Assembly: GCF_005887095.1 (NCBI RefSeq)
Contig: NZ_PNCI01000035.1
Coordinates: 124,001-188,000, forward strand
Direction of reading: 5' to 3'
DNA: 64,000 nt
Source: Pseudoalteromonas rubra
GTDB lineage: Bacteria > Pseudomonadota > Gammaproteobacteria > Enterobacterales > Alteromonadaceae
Part shown: piece after piece, positions 1-9,388 of the stretch
Layout: each line of letters begins with the position of its first letter
Numbering within the stretch: position 1 is the first letter of the stretch
Notes under the pieces: generated by a model
The model's database searches: none
Seen by the model: only the letters and a program-made list of their open reading frames with translations
What the model was told of the DNA's origin: nothing
Position numbers and translations under genes: made by a program

Positions 1-985
1 TAAAGTCGCCGACGACTTCTTCAAGGATGTCTTCCAGTGTCACCAGGCCCTGGATATCCCCATATTCGTCGACCACCAGACCGATACGCTCTTTGTTTTG
101 CTGGAACTTTAAAAGTTGCGTGTTCAGTGAAGTGCTTTCCGGAATATAGTAAATTTCTCGCACTGCTCGCAGCAGTGAAGGCTTGTCAAACTGTTCTTTG
201 GTCAACAGACGCAAAGCATCGCGTGAATGGATAAAGCCAACGGCGTCATCTATCTGGTCACGATATAGCAGTACCCGGGTGTGCTGAGCATTGGTGAGCT
301 GTTTAGAGATCACTTTCCAGTCGTCGTTGATATCTATCGCATTGATCTCACTGCGTGGGATCATAATGTCTTCAACCGTCACATGATCCAAATCCAAAAT
401 GGAGGTCATCATGTCCTGGTGGTTGGTTGGCAACATAGCGCCTGATTCATTGAGGACAGTTTTGAGCTCTTCTTTACTCAGGCTGTGCTCTTCTATCTGC
501 TCCGGTGATACGCCAATCAGTTTCAACATGCCGTTGGTGATCCAGTTTACGGTCACAACCACAGGGAAGAGTATTTTTAGCAGGAGTTTCAGAATCACAG
601 AGCTGGGAAACGCGATTTTTTCGGGGTACAGTGCCGCCAGTGTTTTCGGTGTAACTTCTGCAAAGATCAAGATGACCAAGGTCAGAGCAAAGGTGGCAAC
701 CACAATACCTGCATCACCCAGTAAGCGCATACCCAAAACGGTAGCAACCGCTGAAGCGGCAATGTTAACCAGGTTATTTCCGATTAAGATCAGACCAATT
801 AAACGGTCCGGGCGTTTTAAAAGTTCGTCTACGCGCTGTGCCGACTTGTGTTTTTCTTTAACCAAGTGGCGCAATCGGTAGCGATTGATAGACATGATCC
901 CGGTTTCCGAACTGGAAAAATAGCCCGAGAGCAGAACAAGCACGCCAAGAATAATAAACAAGGCGCTGGTTGATATGTCGTCCAA
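1..985 (-). CDS. CorB/YfjD-type CNNM membrane protein with CBS pair (3' part cut off by window edge)
   Basis: Inner-membrane protein of the HlyC/CorC-CNNM family, linked in enterics to Mg2+/Co2+ handling. 328 codons are visible; the end of the protein, including the C-terminal CorC_HlyC domain, lies beyond base 1. The DUF21 domain begins with SGYFSSSETGIMSINRYR (residues about 20-37), followed by hydrophobic segments to about residue 150. The CBS pair follows, with DIMIPRSEINAIDIND and then VVDEYGDIQGLVTLEDILEE near the cut. There is no ATG at the expected N-terminus; I chose TTG at 985, which has GGGA eight bases upstream. It lies downstream of ypjD on the same strand, the same neighbourhood as E. 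coli yfjD-ypjD-ffh. The family assignment is strong; the transported ion is not shown by the sequence. Confidence 0.9.
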   Translation of the reverse strand, partial: MDDISTSALFIILGVLVLLSGYFSSSETGIMSINRYRLRHLVKEKHKSAQRVDELLKRPDRLIGLILIGNNLVNIAASAVATVLGMRLLGDAGIVVATFALTLVILIFAEVTPKTLAALYPEKIAFPSSVILKLLLKILFPVVVTVNWITNGMLKLIGVSPEQIEEHSLSKEELKTVLNESGAMLPTNHQDMMTSILDLDHVTVEDIMIPRSEINAIDINDDWKVISKQLTNAQHTRVLLYRDQIDDAVGFIHSRDALRLLTKEQFDKPSLLRAVREIYYIPESTSLNTQLLKFQQNKERIGLVVDEYGDIQGLVTLEDILEEVVGDF

Positions 986-1078
986 CAGAGGATCCCTTTT
1001 TTGCTTACGAAGGAGTATTAAGCGTTAGCCAGAATTCAGAGTCAAGTCAAAAAGCATGAACTTAAGTTAAAACTTAGA

Positions 1079-1885
1079 TTAAAACTTTCCTAAGATCACT
1101 TCTTGAACAAATCGACTGCCGAAATAAGCCAATGTCACAATGCCTGAGGCGCCCAATACCGCGAATACCACAGATTTACCGCGCCAGCCAAACTGGTGGT
1201 GGCCAATGGTCACTGCGGTAAAGATACACCAGGCAAGCAGCGACAGTACTGTCTTGTGTAAGAACTCTTTGGCAAACATGCCCTCGAGGAACACAAAACC
1301 AGACAACAGCGCCAGAGTTAACAGTCCGGTGCCGACGGTCAATAACTGATACAACTGGGACTCAACCTGCATCAATGGCGGAAGGTGACTGTGCATGATG
1401 GCCAAATCTTTTTCTTTTAACCTGCGATCAATAAAATAAAACTGTACCGCGTAAAGCGTGGCAATGATAAGCACGCAGTAAGCCAGTAAAGACAGGGAAA
1501 TATGTACCACCAAGCCAATATCTACGTCCAGCGATTTCATCACTATGTGGTGAGGGACAAACAGGCTGGCGACCAGAAGTATCGAGGCGAAGCCATAGAC
1601 AACCGGCAATAACAAAGTGGCCGGAAACTTTAAAGAAACCGTGGTCACCGACACCACAATGACCCAACAGGTAAGCAACGCCACATTAATGGTACTGAGA
1701 TCTTGGCCATCCTGCGTAAACACGGAGTTTACCAGTACCAGCATATGGCTGAGTATCGCCACGGTGCTGAAAATAATGGTCAGCTTTTGACTAGGGCCTT
1801 CCTTATGGAATAGGCGCGATAGTACGTGCCCGGTGGCAAGTACATAAAACAGACTGGCAAACAAAGATAAACTGATGATCAACAT
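1079..1885 (-). CDS. ypjD: YpjD/CcsA-family inner membrane protein
   Basis: Polytopic inner-membrane protein of the cytochrome c assembly (CcsA/CcmC-like) superfamily, 268 aa, the usual length for YpjD. About eight hydrophobic segments are visible. The family's Trp-containing loop is weak, and His residues occur in the last third (the GHHQFGWRGK region). In E. coli, ypjD (corE) sits between ffh and yfjD (corB), and the same order occurs here, so identity rests on both sequence character and synteny. The first ATG is at 1885. A strong AAGGAG lies about 22 bases upstream, too far to serve this start, so the start is slightly uncertain. Its exact role is unknown; heme or metal handling is an inference from the superfamily. 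Confidence 0.88.
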   Translation of the reverse strand: MLIISLSLFASLFYVLATGHVLSRLFHKEGPSQKLTIIFSTVAILSHMLVLVNSVFTQDGQDLSTINVALLTCWVIVVSVTTVSLKFPATLLLPVVYGFASILLVASLFVPHHIVMKSLDVDIGLVVHISLSLLAYCVLIIATLYAVQFYFIDRRLKEKDLAIMHSHLPPLMQVESQLYQLLTVGTGLLTLALLSGFVFLEGMFAKEFLHKTVLSLLAWCIFTAVTIGHHQFGWRGKSVVFAVLGASGIVTLAYFGSRFVQEVILGKF

Positions 1886-2047
1886 GAATGGCTTTCTACT
1901 TACATGCTCCTTTTGTAGGCTATTGTATTTTAAGCACGGGTTCTTGCATAGGGGCAGGGAAAAAGTTTCTTAACTGACTTGAATACTGTATTAGTGACGC
2001 GCATATCAGTATAATGCTGGGCAATTACGACATACTGGAAGCGATAA

Positions 2048-3427
2048 ATGTTTGAGAACCTCCAAGAACGCTTAGGAAAAACGCTTAAAAACATCAGCGG
2101 CCGCGGCCGACTAACCGAAGACAATATTAAAGAAACGCTCCGTGAAGTGCGTATGGCGCTGCTCGAAGCGGATGTGGCTTTACCTGTCGTCAGAGACTTT
2201 GTGAAGCAGGTTAAAGAGCGGGCGGTTGGTGTTGAAGTGACTAAGAGCCTGAGCCCAGGTCAGGTTTTCATCAAGATCGTACGTGAAGAACTCGAAAAAG
2301 CCATGGGTGAGGCCAACGAGGAGCTCAACCTGGCTGCGCAGCCCCCTGCGGTTGTAATGATGGCAGGTCTGCAAGGTGCGGGTAAAACCACCAGTGTGGG
2401 TAAACTGGCCAAGTTCTTAAAAGAGCGCAAGAAAAAATCAGTGCTGGTAGTCAGTGCCGACGTATACCGTCCTGCGGCAATTAAACAGCTGGAAACGTTG
2501 GCCACAGAAGTAGACGTTGAATTTTTCCCCAGTGATATTTCGCAAAAGCCGGTGGACATTGCTACCAATGCGATTTCACACGCGAAGAAAAAGTTCATTG
2601 ATGTAGTGCTGGTGGATACTGCCGGTCGTTTGCACGTCGATAATGAGATGATGGGCGAGATAAAAGATCTCCATGCGGCCATCTCACCGATTGAAACCCT
2701 GTTTGTGGTGGACTCTATGACGGGTCAGGATGCGGCAAATACGGCGAAGGCATTCGACGAAGCTTTGCCGCTAACAGGTGTGATCCTGACCAAGACTGAC
2801 GGTGATGCACGTGGTGGTGCGGCGTTATCTATTCGTCACATTACTGGTAAACCCATTAAGTTCATCGGTGTGGGTGAACGCACTGATGCGCTGGAACCAT
2901 TCCACCCGGATCGTGTCGCGTCACGTATTCTTGGCATGGGTGACGTACTGTCCTTGATCGAAGAAGTAGAGTCTAAGGTTGATAAAGACAAAGCGGCTAA
3001 AGTGGCAGAGAAAGTCTTTAAAGGCGATGGCTTTACGTTGGAAGATTTTGCTGAACAACTGCGCCAGATGAAAAACATGGGCGGTATGATGTCAATGCTG
3101 GATAAGTTGCCTGGTATGTCGAATCTGCCGGATGCCGTTAAAGGTCAGGTAAACGACAAGACCTTTAACCAGATGGAAGCCATCATTAACTCTATGACAC
3201 CGCATGAGCGCGCGCGTCCGGAAGTCATTAAAGGCTCGCGTAAGAAGCGGATTGCAGCCGGTTCCGGTACTCAGGTTCAGGATATCAATAAGCTGCTCAA
3301 GCAGTTTACCCAGATGCAGAAAATGATGAAAAAGATGAAGGGTAAAGGCGGCATGATGAAAATGATGAAGAACATGAAAGGCATGATGCCACCGGGCATG
3401 TTCGGTGGTGGCGGTCCTAAGTTTTAA
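2048..3427 (+). CDS. ffh: Signal recognition particle GTPase Ffh
   Basis: Protein component of the bacterial SRP. It binds 4.5S RNA and signal sequences of nascent inner-membrane proteins and delivers ribosomes to FtsY. At 459 aa it is typical in length. The N domain covers residues 1-100. The G domain has the P-loop GLQGAGKTT (107-115), DTAGR near 190 and the TKTDGDARGG motif near 248. The M domain from about 300 ends in a Met/Lys/Gly-rich tail (KKMKGKGGMMKMMKNMKG), as expected for signal-sequence binding. It is divergent from ypjD and followed by a strong bidirectional terminator. In E. coli rpsP follows ffh directly; here a heme-uptake locus lies between them. Confidence 0.98.
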   Translation: MFENLQERLGKTLKNISGRGRLTEDNIKETLREVRMALLEADVALPVVRDFVKQVKERAVGVEVTKSLSPGQVFIKIVREELEKAMGEANEELNLAAQPPAVVMMAGLQGAGKTTSVGKLAKFLKERKKKSVLVVSADVYRPAAIKQLETLATEVDVEFFPSDISQKPVDIATNAISHAKKKFIDVVLVDTAGRLHVDNEMMGEIKDLHAAISPIETLFVVDSMTGQDAANTAKAFDEALPLTGVILTKTDGDARGGAALSIRHITGKPIKFIGVGERTDALEPFHPDRVASRILGMGDVLSLIEEVESKVDKDKAAKVAEKVFKGDGFTLEDFAEQLRQMKNMGGMMSMLDKLPGMSNLPDAVKGQVNDKTFNQMEAIINSMTPHERARPEVIKGSRKKRIAAGSGTQVQDINKLLKQFTQMQKMMKKMKGKGGMMKMMKNMKGMMPPGMFGGGGPKF

Positions 3428-3446
3428 TTCAGGGCCAGGCCAGACT

Positions 3447-3486
3447 AAAAAAGGACAAACTGATGCAAATCACTTTGTCCTTTTTT
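3447..3486. terminator. Bidirectional intrinsic terminator between ffh and hugZ
   Basis: A perfect 13-bp stem pairs 3447-3459 (AAAAAAGGACAAA) with 3474-3486 (TTTGTCCTTTTTT). It has a 14-base loop and a T run on both strands. It sits between the convergent ends of ffh and hugZ and probably serves both. Confidence 0.9.
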
Positions 3487-3491
3487 AATGG

Positions 3492-4232
3492 TTAGCTTTC
3501 TACGGCTTCATCAAATTGTGCGCGGGCCGCTTTAGTAAGGCGCACCAGTTCTTTGCGCACTGCCGTTGCGTCTTCACAGCGCTTATCAAATGGCACGTAG
3601 TATGACTTGTCACTGGCTCTGAAATAGCAGCCTTCATTGAGTAGCGTGGTCATAGTCACCTCTGCGGCATCAACATTATGCACTAGCTTGAGGATCAACT
3701 GATTGGCATCCTGGTGATCGTCATTCATATGTGCCACCATGTGCGCTTCACTGGCCAGGTCCCAATTTGCACCGGGCTGTGCCCATTCTTCTGCTTCCAG
3801 CCAGAAAATCTGTCCAAAACCAGCAATATAGCGTACCCGCTTAATTTCCATACGCCATAGTTTGAAGTCATGGGCTTGCCGATAGCTCACTGCTTCTGGA
3901 AAGTGGCGCTCGTAGCGTAATAACAGGTCGCTTGCTTCTTGTTCTGGCACCGGGGTGGCGTCGCCGACGATGGTGACGCGGGCATGCTCGTTCTGATCTC
4001 CGCTTTGTGCAGCATCAAATATGGTTGCGCACACTCTGCTGTCTTCCGTCAGATTTCGAGAATGCTGCGCAATGCCAGCAATGTAAAAAATCAGCCGACC
4101 CTGATCGTCACTCATAAATGGCGTGACTGAGCCAAACGGGTAGCCTGCCAGATTTTTAGACAGTGTGGACATCACACAGACAGTCGAATGTCTGAGTAGC
4201 TGGCGCGCTTCAAAAACAGCTTGTTCACGCAT
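3492..4232 (-). CDS. hugZ: HugZ/HutZ-family heme utilization protein
   Basis: Cytoplasmic split-barrel (pyridoxamine-phosphate-oxidase-like) protein of the HugZ/HutZ family, which binds heme and in studied members degrades it or keeps it from accumulating. At 246 aa it is typical. The N-terminal part (QLLRHSTVCVMSTLSKNLAG, residues about 11-30) is the barrel. The C-terminal part carries the DUF2470-type HMVAHMNDDHQDANQL segment (near 164-179), rich in His and Asp. It is the last gene of the hmuTUV operon and overlaps hmuV by 8 bases, which supports a role in intracellular use of imported heme. Heme-oxygenase activity is family knowledge and is not visible in the sequence. Confidence 0.9.
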   Translation of the reverse strand: MREQAVFEARQLLRHSTVCVMSTLSKNLAGYPFGSVTPFMSDDQGRLIFYIAGIAQHSRNLTEDSRVCATIFDAAQSGDQNEHARVTIVGDATPVPEQEASDLLLRYERHFPEAVSYRQAHDFKLWRMEIKRVRYIAGFGQIFWLEAEEWAQPGANWDLASEAHMVAHMNDDHQDANQLILKLVHNVDAAEVTMTTLLNEGCYFRASDKSYYVPFDKRCEDATAVRKELVRLTKAARAQFDEAVES

Positions 4233-5022
4233 GGGGAGCTCCTGTTAGCGGTTCTGAGAATATCATAGGTATATTATATCCGGGATGCAGATTAATCTGC
4301 ATGCCTGTTTGGTAAATGGGTTGCAATACATCGCGCCTGAGGACATCCTGCGGCGGGCCATCGCTGCGGATCTGGCCCTGATCCAGCAAGAGGATCCGGT
4401 CGGCATAAAGCGACGCGAGATTTAAATCATGCAATACGGCGACAACCGTATTACCCTGACGGGCAAAGCGTTGCGCGGCACTGAGCACACGATGCTGGTG
4501 GTGCAAATCAAGTGCTGAGGTAGGTTCATCCAGCAACATCAGCTTGTTTTGGGTGTCGGGGTCATGGGCGTTAAGCTGAGCAAGACAACGGGCAAACTGA
4601 GCGCGCTGAAATTCCCCCCCCGACAACTGGGTAACTTCCCGCCTTGCGAGTTTTTCAAGTGCCAGTAGTGTGATGAGTTTATCAACCACTACCGCCTGTT
4701 CTGCGCTGCTTTCCTGGTATGGGTAGCGACCCATAGCGATTAACTCGGCGGTATTGAAAGCAAAATTGACCCGGTTGTGCTGTAAAAGCACAGCCCGTTG
4801 AGTTGCCAGAGTCAGCGGATCGAGTGTATCTAATGCATGTCCGTGCCACAGGATCTGGCCACTGTAGGGGATATCATCACAAATCGCGCTCAGCAGGGTC
4901 GACTTTCCGGCGCCATTCTCACCCAGCAGGACAATAAACTGACCTGCTTCTAGCGTGAGTGACACTTTGTTCAGTACCTGCTTGCCTGCCCGGAAGACAG
5001 TCAGGTTGTGACATTCAAGCAT
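4225..5022 (-). CDS. hmuV: Heme ABC transporter ATP-binding protein HmuV
   Basis: ATPase subunit of the heme importer, working with HmuU and HmuT at the inner membrane. 265 aa. It has Walker A GENGAGKST (residues about 34-42), signature LSGGEFQRAQFARCL (about 138-152), Walker B LMLLDEPTSALD and the switch His in VVAVLHDLNLASL. A His-rich stretch (DLHHQHRV) follows Walker B, as in other HmuV proteins. Both ends overlap neighbours: its start overlaps hmuU by 8 bases and its end overlaps hugZ, indicating translational coupling. It could act on another tetrapyrrole or a siderophore, but the hugZ and receptor context favours heme. Confidence 0.94.
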   Translation of the reverse strand: MLECHNLTVFRAGKQVLNKVSLTLEAGQFIVLLGENGAGKSTLLSAICDDIPYSGQILWHGHALDTLDPLTLATQRAVLLQHNRVNFAFNTAELIAMGRYPYQESSAEQAVVVDKLITLLALEKLARREVTQLSGGEFQRAQFARCLAQLNAHDPDTQNKLMLLDEPTSALDLHHQHRVLSAAQRFARQGNTVVAVLHDLNLASLYADRILLLDQGQIRSDGPPQDVLRRDVLQPIYQTGMQINLHPGYNIPMIFSEPLTGAPHA

Positions 5023-6061
5023 GTGCGCCTCGCTTTTGTTGTATCAGTAAATAAACGAAAAAGGGACTGCCAAATAATGCGGTGATCACGCCAATAGGTA
5101 GCTCTGATGGCGCGACCACGAGGCGCGCCAGCCAATCTGCGCTTAGAAGTACCACACAACCAAGTAGCATGCTCAAAGGCAGCATGCGCCGAAGGTCGGG
5201 CCCCACCAACAACCTTGCCAGATGAGGGACCAGCAGGCCGACAAAGCCAATCATACCCGACATGGCAACGGCGCCACCTACGCCCAGCGCTATCAAAAAT
5301 ATGACTTCATTTTTCAGTCGCCTGACATTAACACCCAAATGTCTGGCATCGCGCTCTCCGAGCATCAAAGCGTTGATCTGTTTACGACGCATAACCAGCA
5401 TCACGACACAAATGAGAATGAGGGGCGCGCCATATTGCATAGCTGACCAGCTGGCGCCGGCCAGTGCGCCCATCTGCCAGTAGGTCATCAGGCGCAAAGA
5501 AGTATCATCGGCGAAAAAGCTGAACAGTCCGATCAGCGCCATGGCCACGGCATTGATCGCCACTCCGGCAAGCAGCAATATAGTGATCTGGATCTGACCA
5601 TTGTGGCTGGCAATACGATACAGCAAGGAAGTGATGGCCAGCGCGCCTAAAAAGGCAGCTGGCGCTACCATAGCTTCGTTAATAAAGGCCACTTTCGGGG
5701 AAAGTGCTATCACCGCAATGGCTGCGACGGCCGCACCACCGGTGACCCCCATCAGGCTGGGATCGGCCAATGGGTTGCGACACAGTGCCTGACTGGCAGC
5801 GCCACTGCAGGCAAGCACACACCCAACCAACAGGGCCAGTAACAGTCTTGGCAGACGGATCTGAGTGACCACGGTTATATGCAGTTCGGTAATATCTTGT
5901 GTTAGCTGATCTGGGAGCAGGGCTACCAGAGGCATACGCGAGTCCCAGCCTACCGGGCCGCTACTTAGAGACAACCAGGCCAGTGCAAGCAGTACAGTAC
6001 TGCTTAACCATAACCAGATTGTGTGATGACGTGCTGTTAAAATGGAGTGTGTCGGTGTCAT
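5015..6061 (-). CDS. hmuU: Heme ABC transporter permease HmuU (FecCD family)
   Basis: Inner-membrane permease of the BtuC/FecCD family, 348 aa, with about ten hydrophobic segments. Family signatures include GCVLACSGAASQALCRNPLADP near residues 79-100 and GFVGLLVPHLARLLVGPD in the coupling-helix region, where HmuV docks. It overlaps hmuT by 4 bases and hmuV by 8. It works as a dimer that carries heme from the HmuT periplasmic carrier into the cytoplasm. The substrate is inferred from the operon. Confidence 0.94.
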   Translation of the reverse strand: MTPTHSILTARHHTIWLWLSSTVLLALAWLSLSSGPVGWDSRMPLVALLPDQLTQDITELHITVVTQIRLPRLLLALLVGCVLACSGAASQALCRNPLADPSLMGVTGGAAVAAIAVIALSPKVAFINEAMVAPAAFLGALAITSLLYRIASHNGQIQITILLLAGVAINAVAMALIGLFSFFADDTSLRLMTYWQMGALAGASWSAMQYGAPLILICVVMLVMRRKQINALMLGERDARHLGVNVRRLKNEVIFLIALGVGGAVAMSGMIGFVGLLVPHLARLLVGPDLRRMLPLSMLLGCVVLLSADWLARLVVAPSELPIGVITALFGSPFFVYLLIQQKRGAHA

Positions 6062-6876
6062 AGTGCGGACTGTTCCCGGTACGCGGCAAGCTGAGCTATA
6101 GCTTCAGGTAATCGGGTTGTCATCCCCATCGACATTAAAGAATCCATCACCAATAGTCTGCATTGCTGAGCAGCAGGTAGCAAAGCGAGGGCACTTTGCT
6201 GGCAAAACTGCTCCGGGCCACCGAGGCTGTACACGACATGACTTGGGGCAACCAGAAAGTCGGGTGAGCTGACTAGCATAGCTTCGCGATTGAAGGGCTT
6301 ATAGCCGGGCTCTGTTGCCAGATTGCGCACACCTGTGTAGCCGAAGAGCAGATCAGGCACGGTTTCAGGGCCAGCTACGGTGACACCTCGATCGCCGGCA
6401 GACAGAATAAACAGCGCGCTGAGGGATGACGGTGGTGCTTTAAGTGGTAAGGCTTGCTTCAATCTGTTTATAAGCCGCTGTGCCTGACTTGGCTGGCTCA
6501 GATCCCTGCCAAGCTGAGCGATGAGGGTAAATAGCTCATTGATATTAGTCGGCTTATCATACAGGTTAAGTTGTACCCCGGTGCTGCGCAGCTGAGTTAA
6601 GACTTCGGGCCTGCCGCTGCCTTCTAATGCCAGGATCAGTTCAGGCTGTTGCGATAGCACACCTTCAGCGGCCAGATCTCGATAGTAGCCCACCTTGGGC
6701 AATTTAGTTGCAGCCGCAGGAGAAGTGCTGGAGGTATCTACTGCCACGACTTTTTCTCCTGCCCCCATAGCAAATACTATGTCAGTTATAGAACCTCCCG
6801 CGACAACTATCCGCTGTGCGGCGACCCCCTGGAGACTGAGCATTGATATCAACATCAGAAATATAAGTTTACGCAT
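6058..6876 (-). CDS. hmuT: Periplasmic heme-binding protein HmuT
   Basis: Cluster-A type (BtuF/FhuD-like) periplasmic binding protein for heme, 272 aa. A signal peptide is visible (MRKLIFLMLISMLSLQGVAA, cleavage near residue 20). The mature start RIVVAGGSITDIVFAMGAG and AVDTSSTSPAAATKLPKVGY match the HmuT/PhuT pattern. It is the first gene of the operon, divergent from the TonB-dependent receptor, so the 240-base gap at 6877-7116 holds both promoters. Transcription is probably iron-repressed through the Fur box at 7024-7042, although that box lies nearer the receptor gene. Confidence 0.93.
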   Translation of the reverse strand: MRKLIFLMLISMLSLQGVAAQRIVVAGGSITDIVFAMGAGEKVVAVDTSSTSPAAATKLPKVGYYRDLAAEGVLSQQPELILALEGSGRPEVLTQLRSTGVQLNLYDKPTNINELFTLIAQLGRDLSQPSQAQRLINRLKQALPLKAPPSSLSALFILSAGDRGVTVAGPETVPDLLFGYTGVRNLATEPGYKPFNREAMLVSSPDFLVAPSHVVYSLGGPEQFCQQSALALLPAAQQCRLLVMDSLMSMGMTTRLPEAIAQLAAYREQSAL

Positions 6877-7023
6877 GATTTATCTCGTTTAACACAATGG
6901 TTTTTAGTTCCCCTGTACCTTTCGTCACAATTTTTTAATTCATCTGCCACGCAGAAATAGAGGGGGATTGCCTTGTCAGATGCCGATTCTACTGAATAAA
7001 ACCACTTAAATCTACATAAATAT

Positions 7024-7042
7024 AAAAATGAAAACCATTATC
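7024..7042. promoter_or_regulatory. Fur box in the hmuT/receptor divergent promoter region
   Basis: The 19-mer AAAAATGAAAACCATTATC matches the classical Fur consensus at 15 of 19 positions, counted by hand, with the conserved CATTATC half intact. It lies 75 bases upstream of the receptor start at 7117. Iron-dependent repression of the heme locus is the expected consequence. The rest of the gap (6877-7023) shows no second box I would defend. Confidence 0.8.
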
Positions 7043-7116
7043 ATTTGCAAATACGTTTAAGGGACATTATAGTGCACAGCAAAATAGTTCTGTTTAATTC
7101 CTGAATGAGGTTTCAA

Positions 7117-9207
7117 ATGACTCTTAAGCACAGCAGTATTGCGCTTGGCGTAGTGACGGCACTCCTTGGTACGACCGATTTAAAGGCCGATGAATTCGAA
7201 AAGTCGGCAGAGGTCCTTGTGGTCAGTGGTTCGCGGGTTGAACAAAAGTTGTCGGATGTGACTGGGAGCGTCAGTGTTGTGACTGAGCAAGCGCTGGAGG
7301 AGGAAGTCAGTATCGACCTGGCTTCGGCGTTTCGCTATCAAACGGGTATTACCGCACAGGGCAGTGCAGGAAATGCGCAGGCCATCACAGTGCGCGGAAT
7401 TGGTGGTAACCGGGTGGTCTATATCAAAGATGGTAAACGTTTAAACGATGCCTATGAAGGTGGACAGGGCCTGTTAATTGGCCGTGGCTATTTGGATATT
7501 GAAGGCATCAGGCAAATTGAAATAGCCAAAGGTGCCGCTTCTTCACTCTATGGCTCTGATGCGCTCGGCGGTATCGTCGTGATATCCACAAAATCACCTT
7601 CTGATTACCTGGCGGATGCCCCCAGCTATGCACATCTCAGTGCTGGTTATCATGGTGCCAGTGACGAGCAAAGTCTCAGTGGCGTGTTTGCAAAGCGTCT
7701 TGGCGAACATGCTGCGTCGATCCAGTTAACTCGCCGAGAGGGGAGCCAGACACAGAATTTCGACGAAACTTTACCAGAATATGACTATACCTCCACAGCT
7801 GCAGTGCTTAAAGGTGAGCTGACTCTGGATGCGCAGTCCAGCCTGGTAGCCAGTTTGGATTATTATACCCAAAAAACAGATCAGGTGCTGGTCGCTCAGA
7901 GTCACGAGACTGATGAAGTGAACGATAGCTTGTCTGTATCTGTTCTATATAAAAGCAGTGCAGTAACCGCGCTATACGATAGCCTGGAAGCACAGGTATA
8001 CTTCAGTGATTACGAGCAGCAAAGCAATCAGATCCGCACGGGGGCTGACCGCTCAGGATCCTACGTAGACAACAATGATTATCGCTTTGAGCAGCAAATT
8101 GTCGGTACTCGTTTGGTACTCGACAAGCAGTTAAATGTCGGAGATGTCGCACACCAACTCGTGTATGGGGTTGATTTCGACATGTATGACACCGAGCGGC
8201 CACGTTATAAATCACGACGTGACCTGCAGGGCAGTTTGGTCAAAGACAATGAGGCACAAAAAGCGTTCCCCGGGGCGGATACAACGCTGATCGGACTATT
8301 TGTCCAGGATAATGTAACGCTGCTGCCCAATATTTTGACTGTGAATGCGGGTTTGCGACTGGACAGCTATCAGATGGACCCGAAGCGGGATGCACTGTAT
8401 ACCAGTGATGCAATTGAGAAAATTGATGAAACAGCGCTGTCACCTAAACTGGGTGTGGTGTACAGAATTTCGGATGGCCTGAGCCTGGTTGGTCAGTATG
8501 CGCGTGGTTTTAAGATCCCGCCCCACGATCAGGCTTATCAGAGCCACGGTGTTGAGCCTTTCTACCAGATCATCCCCAATTCAGATCTTGATCCGGAATA
8601 CAGTGACAGCATTGAGCTCGGCTTAAAAGGCAGTTTTGATAGTAGTCAGTTCTCCCTTGCCGTATTCCATTCGACCTTTGATGACTTTATTGCTAATCAA
8701 CTGGTTCGCACTGAACCGACCTTCATACCCAATGTCAGTAAACAGGTCTATCAATATCACAACCTTGAGGAAGTCAAGATCAAAGGGGTTGAAGCCAATA
8801 TGACCCTGTGGTTCAACGATCAGATTGCCTTAGATAGTGGCCTGACCTACCTGCATGGTAAGAATTCACAGACCGATGACTACATAGAGTCGCTGAGCCC
8901 GCTCAATGGCTTTATCAAAGCGCGCTATGAGTCTGAGCATTGGTCGGTCACAACGGCTTTACGCGCAGCCAGTAGAATGGACAAAGTGCCTGCTGAGACA
9001 GCGATAGAAACCGCGGGGTGGGCCACGGTCGATGTATTCGCGGATTATCAGTGGCAAGACTGGCAACTCAATATGGGTATCTTCAACCTGCTGGATAAGG
9101 AATACGTCAACTATGAACGGGTTGCGGGCAACGCTGCCGATATCAGCTTATCTCAGTATACGATGCCCGGGCGCTACCTGGCAGCCAAGGTAAAGTTCAC
9201 CTTTTAG
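7117..9207 (+). CDS. TonB-dependent heme/hemoglobin receptor
   Basis: Outer-membrane TonB-dependent receptor of the hemoglobin/transferrin/lactoferrin group (HmuR/HutA-like), about 696 aa. I chose ATG 7117 over ATG 7105 because TGAGG at 7106-7110 is well spaced for it and the earlier ATG has no ribosome binding site. The signal peptide ends near LKADE. The TonB box is probably in the EVLVVSGSR segment. The plug carries ITVRGIGGNRVVYIKDGKR and IEIAKGAASSLYGSDALGG. Within the barrel, ARGFKIPPHDQAY and NSDLDPEYS stand where heme receptors have FRAP and NPNL motifs around a heme-ligand His. The C-terminus ends YLAAKVKFTF with the terminal Phe. The divergent hmuTUV-hugZ operon and the Fur box support heme import. 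Confidence 0.92.
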   Translation: MTLKHSSIALGVVTALLGTTDLKADEFEKSAEVLVVSGSRVEQKLSDVTGSVSVVTEQALEEEVSIDLASAFRYQTGITAQGSAGNAQAITVRGIGGNRVVYIKDGKRLNDAYEGGQGLLIGRGYLDIEGIRQIEIAKGAASSLYGSDALGGIVVISTKSPSDYLADAPSYAHLSAGYHGASDEQSLSGVFAKRLGEHAASIQLTRREGSQTQNFDETLPEYDYTSTAAVLKGELTLDAQSSLVASLDYYTQKTDQVLVAQSHETDEVNDSLSVSVLYKSSAVTALYDSLEAQVYFSDYEQQSNQIRTGADRSGSYVDNNDYRFEQQIVGTRLVLDKQLNVGDVAHQLVYGVDFDMYDTERPRYKSRRDLQGSLVKDNEAQKAFPGADTTLIGLFVQDNVTLLPNILTVNAGLRLDSYQMDPKRDALYTSDAIEKIDETALSPKLGVVYRISDGLSLVGQYARGFKIPPHDQAYQSHGVEPFYQIIPNSDLDPEYSDSIELGLKGSFDSSQFSLAVFHSTFDDFIANQLVRTEPTFIPNVSKQVYQYHNLEEVKIKGVEANMTLWFNDQIALDSGLTYLHGKNSQTDDYIESLSPLNGFIKARYESEHWSVTTALRAASRMDKVPAETAIETAGWATVDVFADYQWQDWQLNMGIFNLLDKEYVNYERVAGNAADISLSQYTMPGRYLAAKVKFTF

Positions 9208-9233
9208 TGAGTATTGTTTAGGCTTCGGTATTC

Positions 9234-9269
9234 ATATAGAAGGGGGTCTGTTTTGAGGCCCTTCTATAT
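9234..9269. terminator. Inverted repeat after the heme receptor gene (possible terminator)
   Basis: A perfect 11-bp inverted repeat pairs ATATAGAAGGG (9234-9244) with CCCTTCTATAT (9259-9269), with a 14-base loop. There is no T run after it, so it may be a transcript-stabilising hairpin or a weak terminator rather than a classical one. Confidence 0.5.
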
Positions 9270-9388
9270 ATAAACTTGGTGGTCAGAGGGATCTGACCCA
9301 AATCAGCTATGGCACTCACTCAATTCAGGTGTCACCACCGGCAATTACCCTGCGTCTTCATCATTTGGTAATAAAATGGATTTCCCAC

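Noticed and set aside
399-881. 160-codon plus-strand frame
   Set aside because: It is antisense to the DUF21/CBS coding region of the corB-like gene, which has clear family motifs on the minus strand.
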